Shown: positions 40,138-49,175, counted from the stretch's first letter. The stretch is DNA of 64,000 nt from Devosia lacusdianchii (GCF_022429625.1 NZ_CP092483.1:1984001-2048000); one strand, 5' to 3'. Translations and numbers: made by a program. The notes: a model not told the origin generated them from the sequence alone.

Positions 40138-40764
40138 ATGTCCTATGACGTCGATACGGTCGCCGCTCTGGAGAGCGGGGCGATAGTCGTGCGCGACTTG
40201 CTGACCGTTCAGGGCAAGACCCTTGGCGGGTCGGCGGCGACGTTCGCTTATTGGACCGGCGAAGATAACGTCGCGATCAATGTCGTGCCGGCCGGCGCCA
40301 TGTCGCCGGTCAGCCGTAACTTCGTCGGCGGCGGCACGCTGCTCGATGTGCCGGCCATTGTAGACGCGATCGGCCTTGAAGCCCGGTCTGTCGCCTTCGG
40401 TCTCGATCACATCAGCGATGTCGTCGGCTCACCAATGGACATGGTCTACGGCAATAATGTCCGCGTTGCGCGCGTCGAGCTGCATCGTGCGCTTTTCGAC
40501 CCTGCTACGTGGAACCTCGTCTCCACCCCTCACATCCTGTTCGCGGGCCGCGTTGACGGCGCTTCAGTTGATGACGCGGCGGCAGGCGGGGAGGGCGGTC
40601 TGTCCCTCGATGCGATTAGCAGTGCGATCGACCTGACGAAGACCAATCCGGCCATGGAATCGGACGAGCAGCAGCGGCGCCGTTCTGGCGATCGCTTCCG
40701 CCGTTATGGCGATACTGCCGGCCAGGTTGAGACCTGGTGGGGCCAAGCAAAGAGCGCCAGCTGA
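40138..40764 (+). CDS. Tail hub-type protein (DUF2163-like)
   Basis: A 208-aa protein. MSYDVDTVAALESGAIVVRD, VAFGLDHISDVV and VARVELHRALFDPATWNLV with LFAGRVDGASV resemble the hub proteins placed between distal tail and tip attachment genes in siphophages. Its stop shares a base with the next start (TGATG). Confidence 0.65.
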   Translation: MSYDVDTVAALESGAIVVRDLLTVQGKTLGGSAATFAYWTGEDNVAINVVPAGAMSPVSRNFVGGGTLLDVPAIVDAIGLEARSVAFGLDHISDVVGSPMDMVYGNNVRVARVELHRALFDPATWNLVSTPHILFAGRVDGASVDDAAAGGEGGLSLDAISSAIDLTKTNPAMESDEQQRRRSGDRFRRYGDTAGQVETWWGQAKSAS

Positions 40765-43346
40765 TGGGCTTCTTGATCAACATCGTCCTGGGGCTGGTTC
40801 TTTCACTTGCCTCGACGTTGCTGCAGCAGGCTTTCGCGCCGAAACCAGCAGAGCAGCAGCGTCAGACCGGCACTCGCGGTTCCGCTCAGATCGGCGGCAA
40901 GGTCCCGCAGTACTTCCTGGTGGGCACCGTAGGCGAGCCGGGGAAGCTCGAATATCAGAACGCCTGGGGCAATGACGGCCAAGTTCCGAATGCCTATCTG
41001 ACCAGCGTCCGGTCCTTCGGAGACCTGCCGATCGCCGACATGGTCGGGCTCTTTGTCAACGGCGTACGCGTCACACTCTCGGAAGCCGGTGTCGTCGCGC
41101 AGGGTTACCCTGTACCGGAGTACAGCGGCAATCTGTGGTGGAAGTTCTTCGACGGAAGCCAGACGGCCGCCGACAGCTACCTAATCGACAAGTTTGGCGG
41201 AGATGCTGATCGGGCCTGGGCGTCCGACATGGTTGGCCGTGGCGTTCCGTACCTGATCACCACGGCTCTATGGTCGGAGACGCTCTGGACGGGCTTCCCG
41301 AGCTTCGTAGGCGAGTTTCAGGGCATCCGGCTCTATGACCCCCGCCAGGACAGCACGGTAGGCGGTAGCGGCTCACAGCGTTGGGCAGACACGTCGACTT
41401 GGGCTTTCTCCGACAACAACATGGTCATCATCTACAACATCGAGCGCGGCATCCATTACGGTGGCGCGCGGGTGTGGGGTGGGTCGGCTACGGCTGCGCA
41501 GTTGCCATATGACGTGTGGGCTGCGGCAATGGATGCCTGCGATGAACTGGTGTCGCTCGATGCGGGCGGGACGGAGAAGCGTTTCCGCGCCGGCCGTCGT
41601 ATCAGCCTCAATGAGCGCCCGGCCGATGTGATCAAGGAACTGCTGATCGGCTGCAATGGCCGCATCGCTCATGCTAGCGACGGCACGATCTATGTGCTGG
41701 TCGGTCTGCCGGCTGCGCCCGACTTTGCCTTTACCGATGCCGATGTGCTGGCCAGCGAGCCGCTCGGCTCAATCCCGTTCCCGAACCTTGACGGTATCAT
41801 TAACGGCGCCACGGCGACGTATCGCGAGCCGTCGCAGGCGTGGGAAGACAAGGAAACCGCTCCATACCTGCGCAGCGACCTTGAGGCCGAGGACGATGGC
41901 CGCCAGCAGCTTGAAGGCCTGGACCTGGGTACCACCTTTTCCGGGACGCAGGCGCAGCGTGTCATCAAAGCCGTCATTGATGAGGGACGGCGGTTCCGCA
42001 CCCACGTACCTGCTTTGCCGCCAGAGTATTCGCAGTTCCGGCCTCTGCATGTAGGGGCGTGGACCTCGGAGCGATATGGATACGAGGCTAAGTGGTTCCT
42101 GATCACTGCTCGCACCCGCTCGTTCGGATTTGTTGTGTTCGGCCTGCAGGAGATCAACCCTGCCGACCATAATTGGACCCCAGGTACCGACGAACAGCCG
42201 CTGAGCTTTGCGCCAGTGGTGACCAATCGGCCGGCGCCGCAGGAGGTATCCGGGTTCTTCGTGGAGCCAGCGATCGCGCTGGACAACGAGGGCAATGAGC
42301 GTCGTCCGGCATTTGACGTGTTTTGGTCTTCAGCATCGGTCGCGATCGACACGCGAGCTGTTCGGATCACGATGTGGGTCAACGCAGCGGCCGATCCGGA
42401 GGTGGATGATCCGGTTGTGGGAGAACTGGCGTGGCAAGGCGATGTTCCGCCCTCCCTAGGCTCGGCACGCCTTACCCAGGCCGTGATCCCGAATGTCTAT
42501 TACATCATCCAAATCCAGTACCTGTCAGAATCTGGTCGCGCTACGGTGGCCAGCGATTTGTTTGCGGTGAGGGCCCCGAACGTCAGGCTCGGCCCCCTCG
42601 ATGTCGTCTACGGCGATATCGATCTGGATGAACTCGGCGGCCAGATTGAAGGCTACTTCGACTGGATTGGTGGCAATATCCGCGATGTCATCGAGAAGGC
42701 GCAAGAACAGGACCTAGCGGGCGCTGACCAAGAACTCGCGAACGCGATGCAGTTCGATGAAATGCGTCGCAGCCTGTCTGTGGTAACCGGCGACCTCTCC
42801 GCTTCGTTCTCGGAGACAATCACTGTCGCCATAGTCCCGATGCAGGGGCAACTGGTGGCGCTCGCTGACGCGCTGACGGAGCTTTCGGCGGCTAACGAAG
42901 GGGATGTAAACACTGCGCGTATTCGCTTCACGGCGATGAGCGGCCCGTCTGGCTATAGCCGCATTGGCATCGAAACCCGGTTCGATCCTCTCGATAGTGG
43001 CGACTACCGCCTAGCCGGCAGCTATTGGGACACACCAAATAACGCATCGTTGCCAACGCGTCGTGTGGAAATCGCTCAGCAGTTCGTAATCGCCGAGAGC
43101 GCGGCAGCTGCCGTTTTTCAGCCCTTCATTTTCGAGAGCGGCAACCTCCGGGTGGCCAACGCCTTCATTGCCAACTTGACCGCGGCAAACATACAGGCGG
43201 GTTCGATCACGGCCGATCGGCTCAATGTCACGGCGCTATCGGCGGTCTCTGCCAATCTCGGCACGGTGACCGCTGGCACGATCTCTCTCGGCTCCGGTGC
43301 TCTGCTGATCGACGGGCCAAATGTCCGCATTCTGGTAAGCGACTAA
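40764..43346 (+). CDS. Tip attachment/central fibre protein (J-like)
   Basis: An 860-aa protein from ATG 40764 with an N-terminal hydrophobic segment (FLINIVLGLVLSLASTLLQQ). The body resembles gpJ-type tip proteins. The C-terminal ~60 residues have the trimerisation-type repeat FIANLTAANIQAGSITADRL then NVTALSAVSANLGTVTAGT, usual in gpJ. It should contact the host receptor or support the tip proteins encoded just downstream. Confidence 0.82.
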   Translation: MGFLINIVLGLVLSLASTLLQQAFAPKPAEQQRQTGTRGSAQIGGKVPQYFLVGTVGEPGKLEYQNAWGNDGQVPNAYLTSVRSFGDLPIADMVGLFVNGVRVTLSEAGVVAQGYPVPEYSGNLWWKFFDGSQTAADSYLIDKFGGDADRAWASDMVGRGVPYLITTALWSETLWTGFPSFVGEFQGIRLYDPRQDSTVGGSGSQRWADTSTWAFSDNNMVIIYNIERGIHYGGARVWGGSATAAQLPYDVWAAAMDACDELVSLDAGGTEKRFRAGRRISLNERPADVIKELLIGCNGRIAHASDGTIYVLVGLPAAPDFAFTDADVLASEPLGSIPFPNLDGIINGATATYREPSQAWEDKETAPYLRSDLEAEDDGRQQLEGLDLGTTFSGTQAQRVIKAVIDEGRRFRTHVPALPPEYSQFRPLHVGAWTSERYGYEAKWFLITARTRSFGFVVFGLQEINPADHNWTPGTDEQPLSFAPVVTNRPAPQEVSGFFVEPAIALDNEGNERRPAFDVFWSSASVAIDTRAVRITMWVNAAADPEVDDPVVGELAWQGDVPPSLGSARLTQAVIPNVYYIIQIQYLSESGRATVASDLFAVRAPNVRLGPLDVVYGDIDLDELGGQIEGYFDWIGGNIRDVIEKAQEQDLAGADQELANAMQFDEMRRSLSVVTGDLSASFSETITVAIVPMQGQLVALADALTELSAANEGDVNTARIRFTAMSGPSGYSRIGIETRFDPLDSGDYRLAGSYWDTPNNASLPTRRVEIAQQFVIAESAAAAVFQPFIFESGNLRVANAFIANLTAANIQAGSITADRLNVTALSAVSANLGTVTAGTISLGSGALLIDGPNVRILVSD

Positions 43347-43769
43347 ATGACCAATCGCGTAATTGTGGGGGCGCTGCCCGGGGGCGGGCGCGGCCTGCGC
43401 GTTTCTCGCCCGGGGTATGACGTCACCAGTACCGGGCTAACTGGGCGGCAGCTTGCATTTGACAGTAGATGGCCGGCAACGGCCCGCATGTTTCTCAATG
43501 GCACCGTGACCATTGGTGTCGTTTTCCCGCTGGCATATTACACGGTGAGCTTCGGAACGACCTTCGCGTCTGTGCCGCCTGTCATTATCATTCAACGCAG
43601 CACGGCAGGATCGGACTGGCAGCCAGTCGACGGATCGCGCAACGATTCCTGGCTCCCGTCTGGTGGTATTTTCGAGCCGGCGAGGATCTACACCGATCGC
43701 ATCGAACTGGCCCACCCCACCTTCGGCGGCAGCCGGGAATATTGCTATCTCGTGATGAGGCCGGGCTGA
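43347..43769 (+). CDS. Tail-tip protein, first of three tandem paralogues
   Basis: A 140-aa protein starting right after the J-like stop. The N-terminus MTNRVIVGALPGGGRGLRVS RPGYDV matches the pattern of the next two genes: (N/G)RV(I/L)...G...VS+PG.DV followed by a Thr/Ser-rich turn. The C-terminal two thirds are beta-rich and differ. A minor tip or receptor-contact protein is likely. Confidence 0.65.
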   Translation: MTNRVIVGALPGGGRGLRVSRPGYDVTSTGLTGRQLAFDSRWPATARMFLNGTVTIGVVFPLAYYTVSFGTTFASVPPVIIIQRSTAGSDWQPVDGSRNDSWLPSGGIFEPARIYTDRIELAHPTFGGSREYCYLVMRPG

Positions 43770-44146
43770 TGGTGAACCGGGTCATCATGGGGCGGCGCGG
43801 CGGCGTCTACGGCGCGTGGGTCTCAAAGCCAGGCATTGACGTGGTTTCGGCAAGCGCCGAGCAACTGATGATGTCGACTGACATCGGGAACGTCCATGCC
43901 ATTGCTTCCGGCGTGGTTTCGTCCCCCGGGAGCAGCTTCGGCATAAGCTGGACCGATCTAGGCTATTACCCCTGGGTCATTCTCGGCTCTGAACGCTATC
44001 GGTCGAGTTTCACCTATACGTCGACGTCTTCCATCAGCGTGACGCGAGGCGCGACAAACCCGCTGGTCACGTCATGGAACGTCGGCACGCCGCCGACGAT
44101 CCCAGACGAAATCCGCTATATCATCCTCAACATCCCGAGGCCCTAA
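43769..44146 (+). CDS. Tail-tip protein, second tandem paralogue
   Basis: A 125-aa protein; ATG 43769 shares its base with the previous stop. MVNRVIMGRRGGVYGAWVSK PGIDVV aligns with its neighbours at the N-terminus. The later region (GISWTDLGYYPWVILG) has diverged. Confidence 0.65.
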   Translation: MVNRVIMGRRGGVYGAWVSKPGIDVVSASAEQLMMSTDIGNVHAIASGVVSSPGSSFGISWTDLGYYPWVILGSERYRSSFTYTSTSSISVTRGATNPLVTSWNVGTPPTIPDEIRYIILNIPRP

Positions 44147-44599
44147 GTGACCGGACGTGTTCTTCTCAACGCATCCGGACTCAAGGTTTCAAAGCCGGGA
44201 GTTGAGGTGACAACAACGGGGCCCGGTGGTCTCCAGTTCTCGTCAGATTGGTCGGCTTTTGGGGAGTATTCCAGCGGCTCCTACGGGGTCGGATGGACGC
44301 CTGGATCCGGTGAAACTGGTCGGCACGACGGCTCGATCTCATTCGGCAAGACATTCGCCACCAAACCTGCAGTCTGGTTTTATCTGCAGTCGAGTGGGGG
44401 CCTCGTCCCCATCGGCAACGCGGCCGGCTTCTCTCTTTCTGGCTCAGACGGCACAGGAACGCCGCCGCGGACTTTTGGCGTCATCGCGCAGGTGACCACT
44501 ACCGGCATCATCGTCACGGGATACTACGACAAGAAAACGTCTGGCTGGCCGGCACCGAGTATCACGTTCAACTACCGGGTATTTGAGTACAACATCTAG
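44147..44599 (+). CDS. Tail-tip protein, third tandem paralogue (GTG start)
   Basis: A 150-aa protein; GTG 44147 follows the previous stop directly. MTGRVLLNASGLKVSKPGVE V aligns with the other two, then SFGKTFATKPAVWFYLQSSG is similar to SFGTTFASVPPVIIIQRS in the first copy. Its 3' end overlaps the convergent lipoprotein gene by 4 bp. Confidence 0.65.
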   Translation: MTGRVLLNASGLKVSKPGVEVTTTGPGGLQFSSDWSAFGEYSSGSYGVGWTPGSGETGRHDGSISFGKTFATKPAVWFYLQSSGGLVPIGNAAGFSLSGSDGTGTPPRTFGVIAQVTTTGIIVTGYYDKKTSGWPAPSITFNYRVFEYNI

Positions 44600-45093
44600 T
44601 TGGCAGTCAGCACATGCGTTGGGAACTGAGCGAAGATCGCGAGACGCAGGGATTCAGCGACAGCCTTCGCTGCGCGTTCTTGAGCGTCGATGGCTGCTGA
44701 GTTGTCGGCCAGGACCTGACCAGAGGCGGTGTAATCGGCTGACGCTGAACGGCGCGCCTCGAAGATCACCTTGCCCTCGTAAGTTGCGGTGGCCGTCGCA
44801 GTCACAGTCGCGCGGTACGGGTCGGAAACCGGTCCGTTCGTGGCCATTGCGATGGTCCGAGACGTGGTCGAGGCGATGACCGTCAGTTTAGGTGTCTTCG
44901 GTGCCGTCGAAGTAGCGAAGCGGAACGACAGGTCCTCGTAGATGATCTGCTCGATTCTGGAGCTTGGCGAACCGAGGTTGAAGGCCAAGCTCATCGCATT
45001 GATCGGGCTGCCGTCACTGTAGACGGGCGAGAACGAACACCCTGCTCCCAGCAGGGATGCGAGCAATGCGGCTGCAATCGTCTGTCGGATCAT
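44596..45093 (-). CDS. LptE-like outer membrane lipoprotein
   Basis: A 165-aa protein with signal peptide and lipobox LLGAGC (Cys19), then SFSPVYSDGS. The mature part follows the LptE pattern: a conserved short opening, a strand RIEQIIYEDLSFRF, LTVIASTTSRTIAMATN, YRATVTATATATYEGKVIFE, SADYTASGQVLADNSAAIDA, QERAAKAVAESLRLAIFAQF. LptE plugs LptD for LPS export. Here it stands alone on the minus strand among tail genes, without the leuS/holA neighbours of chromosomal lptE. A moron that alters LPS assembly or blocks an LptDE-related receptor is possible. Confidence 0.65.
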   Translation of the reverse strand: MIRQTIAAALLASLLGAGCSFSPVYSDGSPINAMSLAFNLGSPSSRIEQIIYEDLSFRFATSTAPKTPKLTVIASTTSRTIAMATNGPVSDPYRATVTATATATYEGKVIFEARRSASADYTASGQVLADNSAAIDAQERAAKAVAESLRLAIFAQFPTHVLTAN

Positions 45094-45167
45094 CTTCTAC
45101 TACCACCAAAACTGAGCGCCGCACCTTGTAGGCGGTCAGATGCCCTTGTCAACGCAGACCACAACGC

Positions 45168-45190
45168 ACCCGGCCATGAGCCGGGTTTTT
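45168..45190 (+). terminator. Rho-independent terminator before the tail spike gene
   Basis: CCCGGC / GCCGGG with 5-base loop CATGA, followed by five T, on the plus strand. It would end transcripts of the tip genes that read through the lipoprotein gene. Confidence 0.8.
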
Positions 45191-45203
45191 CTTTGGAGCA
45201 TCC

Positions 45204-47306
45204 ATGCCCGCGCTTTCCGACTATGTGAACGGCACAATCAGCCTGACGAACGGTGCTGTCGAGTTCACCGGCACGTCCACTGGCTGGCTGCTGGCCGGCT
45301 TCAAAGAGGGCGATACGATCATCGATATCACCGGGGCCACTGAGTTCATGGGCGTCGTGGCGACGATCGATGCCAATGGTGCAGGCACGCTCACCAAGCC
45401 GTGGGAAGGCCCGACTTTGATCGATGTGGCCTACCGTATGCGTTATCAGCCTGACGGCGCCCGAGTGTCGGCCCAGGCGCGCAATCTGATCGAGCTGCTG
45501 GGTAATGGCAACGTCTTAGCCCTGGCTGGGCTTTCGGGCTCTGCGAACCAAGTGCCGATGTTCACGGGCCCCGGCGCAATGACTTTGGTGCCGAAGACCG
45601 AGTTGGTAACCGGCGTTGCCTATGATGTGCAGGTGGACAACCTCGCTGATCGGGATGCGTATGATGGGCAAGCGGAGGGGTTCAGCGTCCTGGTGGCGGA
45701 CGTCGGTGATGGGCGCGCTGCCGTCTATACGAAGGATTCGGCAACGTCGGGCGATTGGACCGATCCTGCCTATGTGACCGGTCCGGTTGGCCCTATCGTC
45801 ACCATTGAAGCCGGGACCGTCACGACCCTTGATCCGGGGTCAGCGGCAACCGCAGCGCTCAACCCTGTCGCGGGCGGCTATGACTTGGACTTAGGGATTC
45901 CCGCCGGCGAAGGCTTCGTGTTCCGTGGGGCCTATAGTGGCGCCGCCGACTACGTGCTGGGCGACGTTACTCAGGACGCCGGATCATCTTGGATACTCAC
46001 CGTCGCAACATCGACTGGCAATGCCCCGCCGACGCTTCCAACGACCAGCAATGCCTATTGGCAACTTCTAGCTCGACAGGGAACCGATGGCGCGGGGACC
46101 GTGACGACTCTTACCGAGGGGCCGGGTATATCGATCGACCTCACGGACCCGACAAACCCGGTTATCGCTGCCACCGGAAGGGAGCGGCTCGCTGCCGACC
46201 GGGCCATTTTCATCCGGTCGGACGGCAACGACTCCAATGACGGGCTAGCCAATACGGCGGGCGGCGCCTTCCTCACTCTGCAAGGTGCTTGGAACAAGGT
46301 GGCGAACGGCCTCGACCTTTCCGGCTATACCGTTAGTTTCTTTCTTGGCGCCGGCTCATTTGCAGGCGTCCGAGACGCTGGAAAGCCGCTGGTTGGAGGC
46401 AAAGGGATTATTCGAGGGGCGGGTTCGGCTAGCACGACTATCGCCATGGCGGGCAACGACTGCATCGAAATCAGTCAGAGCGAAGTCACGATCGCCCATT
46501 TTAAGATGACCAACTCCAACGGGTCGGCAGTTCATGCTTATCGGGGCGGCGTTGTGACTCTAGGTGAGGACATAGACTTTGGGGCGTGCTCGGAAGCGCA
46601 CCACTTCTGTGACAATGAAGGACAGATCGTCTGCACGGACGGCTACAAAATTTCTGGGGCGGCTCCCTTCCATTTCCTAGCTCATACGGGCGGTTTTATT
46701 GCTGCTAGCGGGCGCACAGTCACCATAACCGGCACACCAGCCTTCTCCTCCGCATTTGCATGTGCCACCCGCGGCGGCATTCTAGAGGCCGCTGAAATGA
46801 CCTTTACCGGGTCGGCCACAGGTAGGCGGTTCCTGGTGGACAACGGCGGCGTCCTTTGGGCCAACAATCTGTCGCCAACATACTTTCCGGGCAGCACGGC
46901 GGGCGAGTTGATGAGTGGCGCTTACGATGATCGGAGCAAGATCGTCGGAACGGTCTCGCAATCGGCTGGCCTGCCGACGGGCGCGATAATCGAGCGCGGC
47001 TCCAATTCCAACGGGTCCTATGTGCGATTTGCCGATGGGACGCAAATCTGTTGGGGCACAATCAACTATTCGAACATCACCACTGCGGCGGGTGCGATCT
47101 TCCTCGCGGCTGCTGTGACGTGGACTTATCCGATCGCGTTCGTTAACGCGACCGAGACCGTGTGCCAGGCCAGCGACACGGGTTCGACCGTCGTGTGGGT
47201 GGGATGTGTCGCCTCAGCTACAACGGCCAGTTTGCAGGCGTTCTCGTACGCGAGCGCGTCTGGAACACGAGCGTTTAGGGCAATGGCGATTGGGCGGTGG
47301 TTCTAA
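45204..47306 (+). CDS. Tail spike/fibre with beta-helix
   Basis: A 700-aa protein with TTGGAG upstream. N-terminal ~330 residues: virion-anchoring repeats (ISLTNGAVEFTGTSTGWLLA and GPVGP-type turns). From ~335 (IFIRSDGNDSNDGLANTAGG AFLTLQGAWN) a right-handed beta-helix of the pectate-lyase type, as in K-antigen-degrading spikes. The C-terminal ~90 residues hold YVRFADGTQICWGTINYS, a common fibre-tip domain. It probably binds or cleaves a surface polysaccharide. Confidence 0.82.
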   Translation: MPALSDYVNGTISLTNGAVEFTGTSTGWLLAGFKEGDTIIDITGATEFMGVVATIDANGAGTLTKPWEGPTLIDVAYRMRYQPDGARVSAQARNLIELLGNGNVLALAGLSGSANQVPMFTGPGAMTLVPKTELVTGVAYDVQVDNLADRDAYDGQAEGFSVLVADVGDGRAAVYTKDSATSGDWTDPAYVTGPVGPIVTIEAGTVTTLDPGSAATAALNPVAGGYDLDLGIPAGEGFVFRGAYSGAADYVLGDVTQDAGSSWILTVATSTGNAPPTLPTTSNAYWQLLARQGTDGAGTVTTLTEGPGISIDLTDPTNPVIAATGRERLAADRAIFIRSDGNDSNDGLANTAGGAFLTLQGAWNKVANGLDLSGYTVSFFLGAGSFAGVRDAGKPLVGGKGIIRGAGSASTTIAMAGNDCIEISQSEVTIAHFKMTNSNGSAVHAYRGGVVTLGEDIDFGACSEAHHFCDNEGQIVCTDGYKISGAAPFHFLAHTGGFIAASGRTVTITGTPAFSSAFACATRGGILEAAEMTFTGSATGRRFLVDNGGVLWANNLSPTYFPGSTAGELMSGAYDDRSKIVGTVSQSAGLPTGAIIERGSNSNGSYVRFADGTQICWGTINYSNITTAAGAIFLAAAVTWTYPIAFVNATETVCQASDTGSTVVWVGCVASATTASLQAFSYASASGTRAFRAMAIGRWF

Positions 47307-47394
47307 TGGGAGCGCCTCTATCTCTCCGCGTGACCGCTGGGTAACAAGGAAATATGGTCGAACCTCTATCCCCAGTCGCAGGGCGGCGGCGGGT

Positions 47395-47601
47395 TTAGTC
47401 CATCAGGTCCAATGCGGTCTGACCGATCTCCTGGCGTTCGTCCTTGGTGTACTTGCCGGCCAGCTTGCGCCTGATGTCGGCGAGGTTCGCTCTCTTAGCC
47501 TCCGTCGCCGGGAAGTGATCGCCCTGGTGGGTGTGCAGCCATAGCTCGGTCATTTCGATCACGAACTCGGCTTCGCTATCTGTGGTCAGCAACAGGGTCA
47601 T
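47395..47601 (-). CDS. Hypothetical 68-aa protein
   Basis: ATG 47601 with GGGAG upstream; MTLLLTTDSEAEFVIEMTEL, HQGDHFPATEAKRANLADIR. Helical and acidic. On the minus strand after the spike gene. Function unknown. Confidence 0.6.
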   Translation of the reverse strand: MTLLLTTDSEAEFVIEMTELWLHTHQGDHFPATEAKRANLADIRRKLAGKYTKDERQEIGQTALDLMD

Positions 47602-47652
47602 GATGCATCTCCCGACCGTGCGGGAAAACGGATGCCCGCGAAAGCCCCAACG

Positions 47653-47880
47653 TTATGGGCTCGCGACTTTCGCGTATAGCCGGACCATCGAAACGGGCTG
47701 GCCAGGATGCTGGAAATAAACGCGGGCTTGAAGCTCTGCCCCGCGCCCGCTGCGAACCACGTCTATGCCGAGTGTCTGTCTGACAGCGTCCTCGGGTGAA
47801 CTGGCCTCTACGATCGTTTCGCCACTCGCGACGGATGTCGTTCGAAGGTCGATCACGCGATAGCTTGTAGGCATAGGCAT
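47653..47880 (-). CDS. Hypothetical 75-aa protein
   Basis: ATG 47880 (MPMPTSYRVIDLRTTSVASG); TTG 47886 is also in frame. Strand-helix-strand composition, with ASSPEDAVRQTLGIDVVRSG. Minus strand, 51 bp upstream of the 47601 start, probably co-transcribed. Function unknown. Confidence 0.55.
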   Translation of the reverse strand: MPMPTSYRVIDLRTTSVASGETIVEASSPEDAVRQTLGIDVVRSGRGAELQARVYFQHPGQPVSMVRLYAKVASP

Positions 47881-48010
47881 TCTCAAGAAAGGGCCCAGGT
47901 CGGGGCGAAGCCTGGGCCAGTTGGACGGTCAAATCCGGCCCCCTCAGACCGGACAGAGTCGATAACCTTTTTACCCGTGCTGGCGGTTCCAAAGATGTGG
48001 TTGGGGCGCA

Positions 48011-48050
48011 GAAAAAGCCGCCTGTCCTGACCTCTATTGGGGCAGGCGGC
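48011..48050 (-). terminator. Minus-strand Rho-independent terminator
   Basis: Read on the minus strand: GCCGCCTG, a loop with two extra CC/GG pairs, CAGGCGGC, then TTTTTC. No minus-strand gene lies directly upstream until 50976, so the terminated transcript is unidentified. Confidence 0.6.
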
Positions 48051-48154
48051 GGCTTGTGGTGAGCACCCAGCACGGGACAGCGTCAGAAACCCGCGCCAGG
48101 CGCTCGGGCCTATGAACGATCAAATCTGAATGCGGTTCCCTGACCGCTGATCCC

Positions 48155-48183
48155 GGCCCCGCTTTTTGCGGTGCCTTTTCTTT
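48155..48183 (+). terminator. Rho-independent terminator upstream of the lysis cassette
   Basis: GGCCCCGC / GCGGTGCC (8 bp, one mismatch) with loop TTTTT, followed by TTTTCTTT. It would separate tail-spike transcription from the lysis genes unless antitermination acts. Confidence 0.7.
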
Positions 48184-48204
48184 CCAACATCGATGGAGAC
48201 TATC

Positions 48205-48855
48205 ATGGCAAACGCGGAAGCCACCTTCCGCGCGAAGGCGCCTGGCATTATGGCTCAGCTTCTTCGCGACTTCCCAATCACGCCCACCGACGCCGCTGCG
48301 ATCGTCGGCAATGCAGGCCATGAGAGCCTAGGCTTCACTGCGCTGCAAGAGTTCAAGCCGACTGTAGCGGGCTCGCGCGGCGGCTGGGGCTGGATGCAAT
48401 GGACGGGGCCGCGCAGGAAAGCGTTTGAGGCTTATTGCGCACGCACCGGCAAGAACCCAGCCAGCGACGACGCGAACTACGCCTGGCTCTTCCTCGAGCT
48501 CAAAGGCGTCGAGGGCACTGAGGGCAGGGCCATCGGCAAGACCACAGCCGCGGCTGATCTGAATGCCAAGGTCATCGCTTTCGAGAAGGCGTTCCTCCGC
48601 GCGGGCGTGAAGCATTACCCGAGCCGCCAGCAGTGGGCAAAGATCGCGCTGGACGAGTGGCGCAAGGTGCTTCCGCAGGGCGTGCCAATCCCGTCGCCGA
48701 CTGAGCCGGAGCCGGGGAAGGCCCCACCTGCGCCCCAAGGCAAGGGCGAGGGCAAACGCCCGTCCAAGGGCCCCGCTGCCGCTGCCCTCGCCATAATCAT
48801 CGCCGTGCTCGGTGCGGCATACACCTTCCTCAAAAGCCAAGGGCTCGTGCCATGA
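48205..48855 (+). CDS. Endolysin (phage lysozyme-type) with C-terminal membrane segment
   Basis: A 216-aa protein. Residues ~1-150 resemble the tail-lysozyme/Phage_lysozyme2 domain: LLRDFPITPTDAAAIVGNAG, HESLGFTALQEFKP, GWGWMQWTGPRRKAFEAYC, NYAWLFLELKG. A Pro/Lys-rich linker leads to a membrane helix AAAALAIIIAVLGAAYTFLK at the C-terminus. That tail is unusual for an endolysin and suggests membrane tethering until holin action. ATG 48205 is followed by an ATGA overlap with the next gene. Confidence 0.78.
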   Translation: MANAEATFRAKAPGIMAQLLRDFPITPTDAAAIVGNAGHESLGFTALQEFKPTVAGSRGGWGWMQWTGPRRKAFEAYCARTGKNPASDDANYAWLFLELKGVEGTEGRAIGKTTAAADLNAKVIAFEKAFLRAGVKHYPSRQQWAKIALDEWRKVLPQGVPIPSPTEPEPGKAPPAPQGKGEGKRPSKGPAAAALAIIIAVLGAAYTFLKSQGLVP

Positions 48856-49175
48856 ACCGCATCTGGGATTTCCTCATCCGTCTCCGCACGTGGATTATCG
48901 GTGGTATGGGCATCATCCTCGTGATGCTGCCTGACCTGCTAGTGATCGCGGCCGAACTGCTCAACTCTCCCGATCTCGTGGCCGTCTTGCCGGAGTCGTG
49001 GAAGAGCTACGCTGCAGTCGCTGCGCTGATCTTCACCGTCTGGTCCCGCTGGCGGCCCGCAACGCGCGCCGCCGACCCTGAGGTTCAGGTGAAGAAGGCG
49101 ATTGAGGAAACCGCCGATCCCTCAACGATTAAGGTCATCGAGAACGGGAAGACCAAGGCGGTGATCCATGGGTAG
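48852..49175 (+). CDS. Putative holin or lysis membrane protein 1
   Basis: A 107-aa protein with two membrane helices (TWIIGGMGIILVMLPDLLVI, SYAAVAALIFTVW) and a charged C-terminal tail. It overlaps the endolysin stop (ATGA). The lysis-cassette position and size fit a holin. Confidence 0.65.
   Translation: MNRIWDFLIRLRTWIIGGMGIILVMLPDLLVIAAELLNSPDLVAVLPESWKSYAAVAALIFTVWSRWRPATRAADPEVQVKKAIEETADPSTIKVIENGKTKAVIHG

Larger units (their letters stand above)
47881..48204. other. Non-coding stretch with three terminator-like hairpins
   Basis: 324 bp with no convincing gene. Minus strand: GCCGCCTG/CAGGCGGC (48017-48050) followed by TTTTTC, and GGCCCAGG/CCTGGGCC (47892-47918) followed by CTTTCTT. 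Plus strand: GGCCCCGC/GCGGTGCC (48155-48175) followed by TTTTCTTT, just before the endolysin gene. The minus-strand pair could end a small RNA or antisense transcript. Confidence 0.6.
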
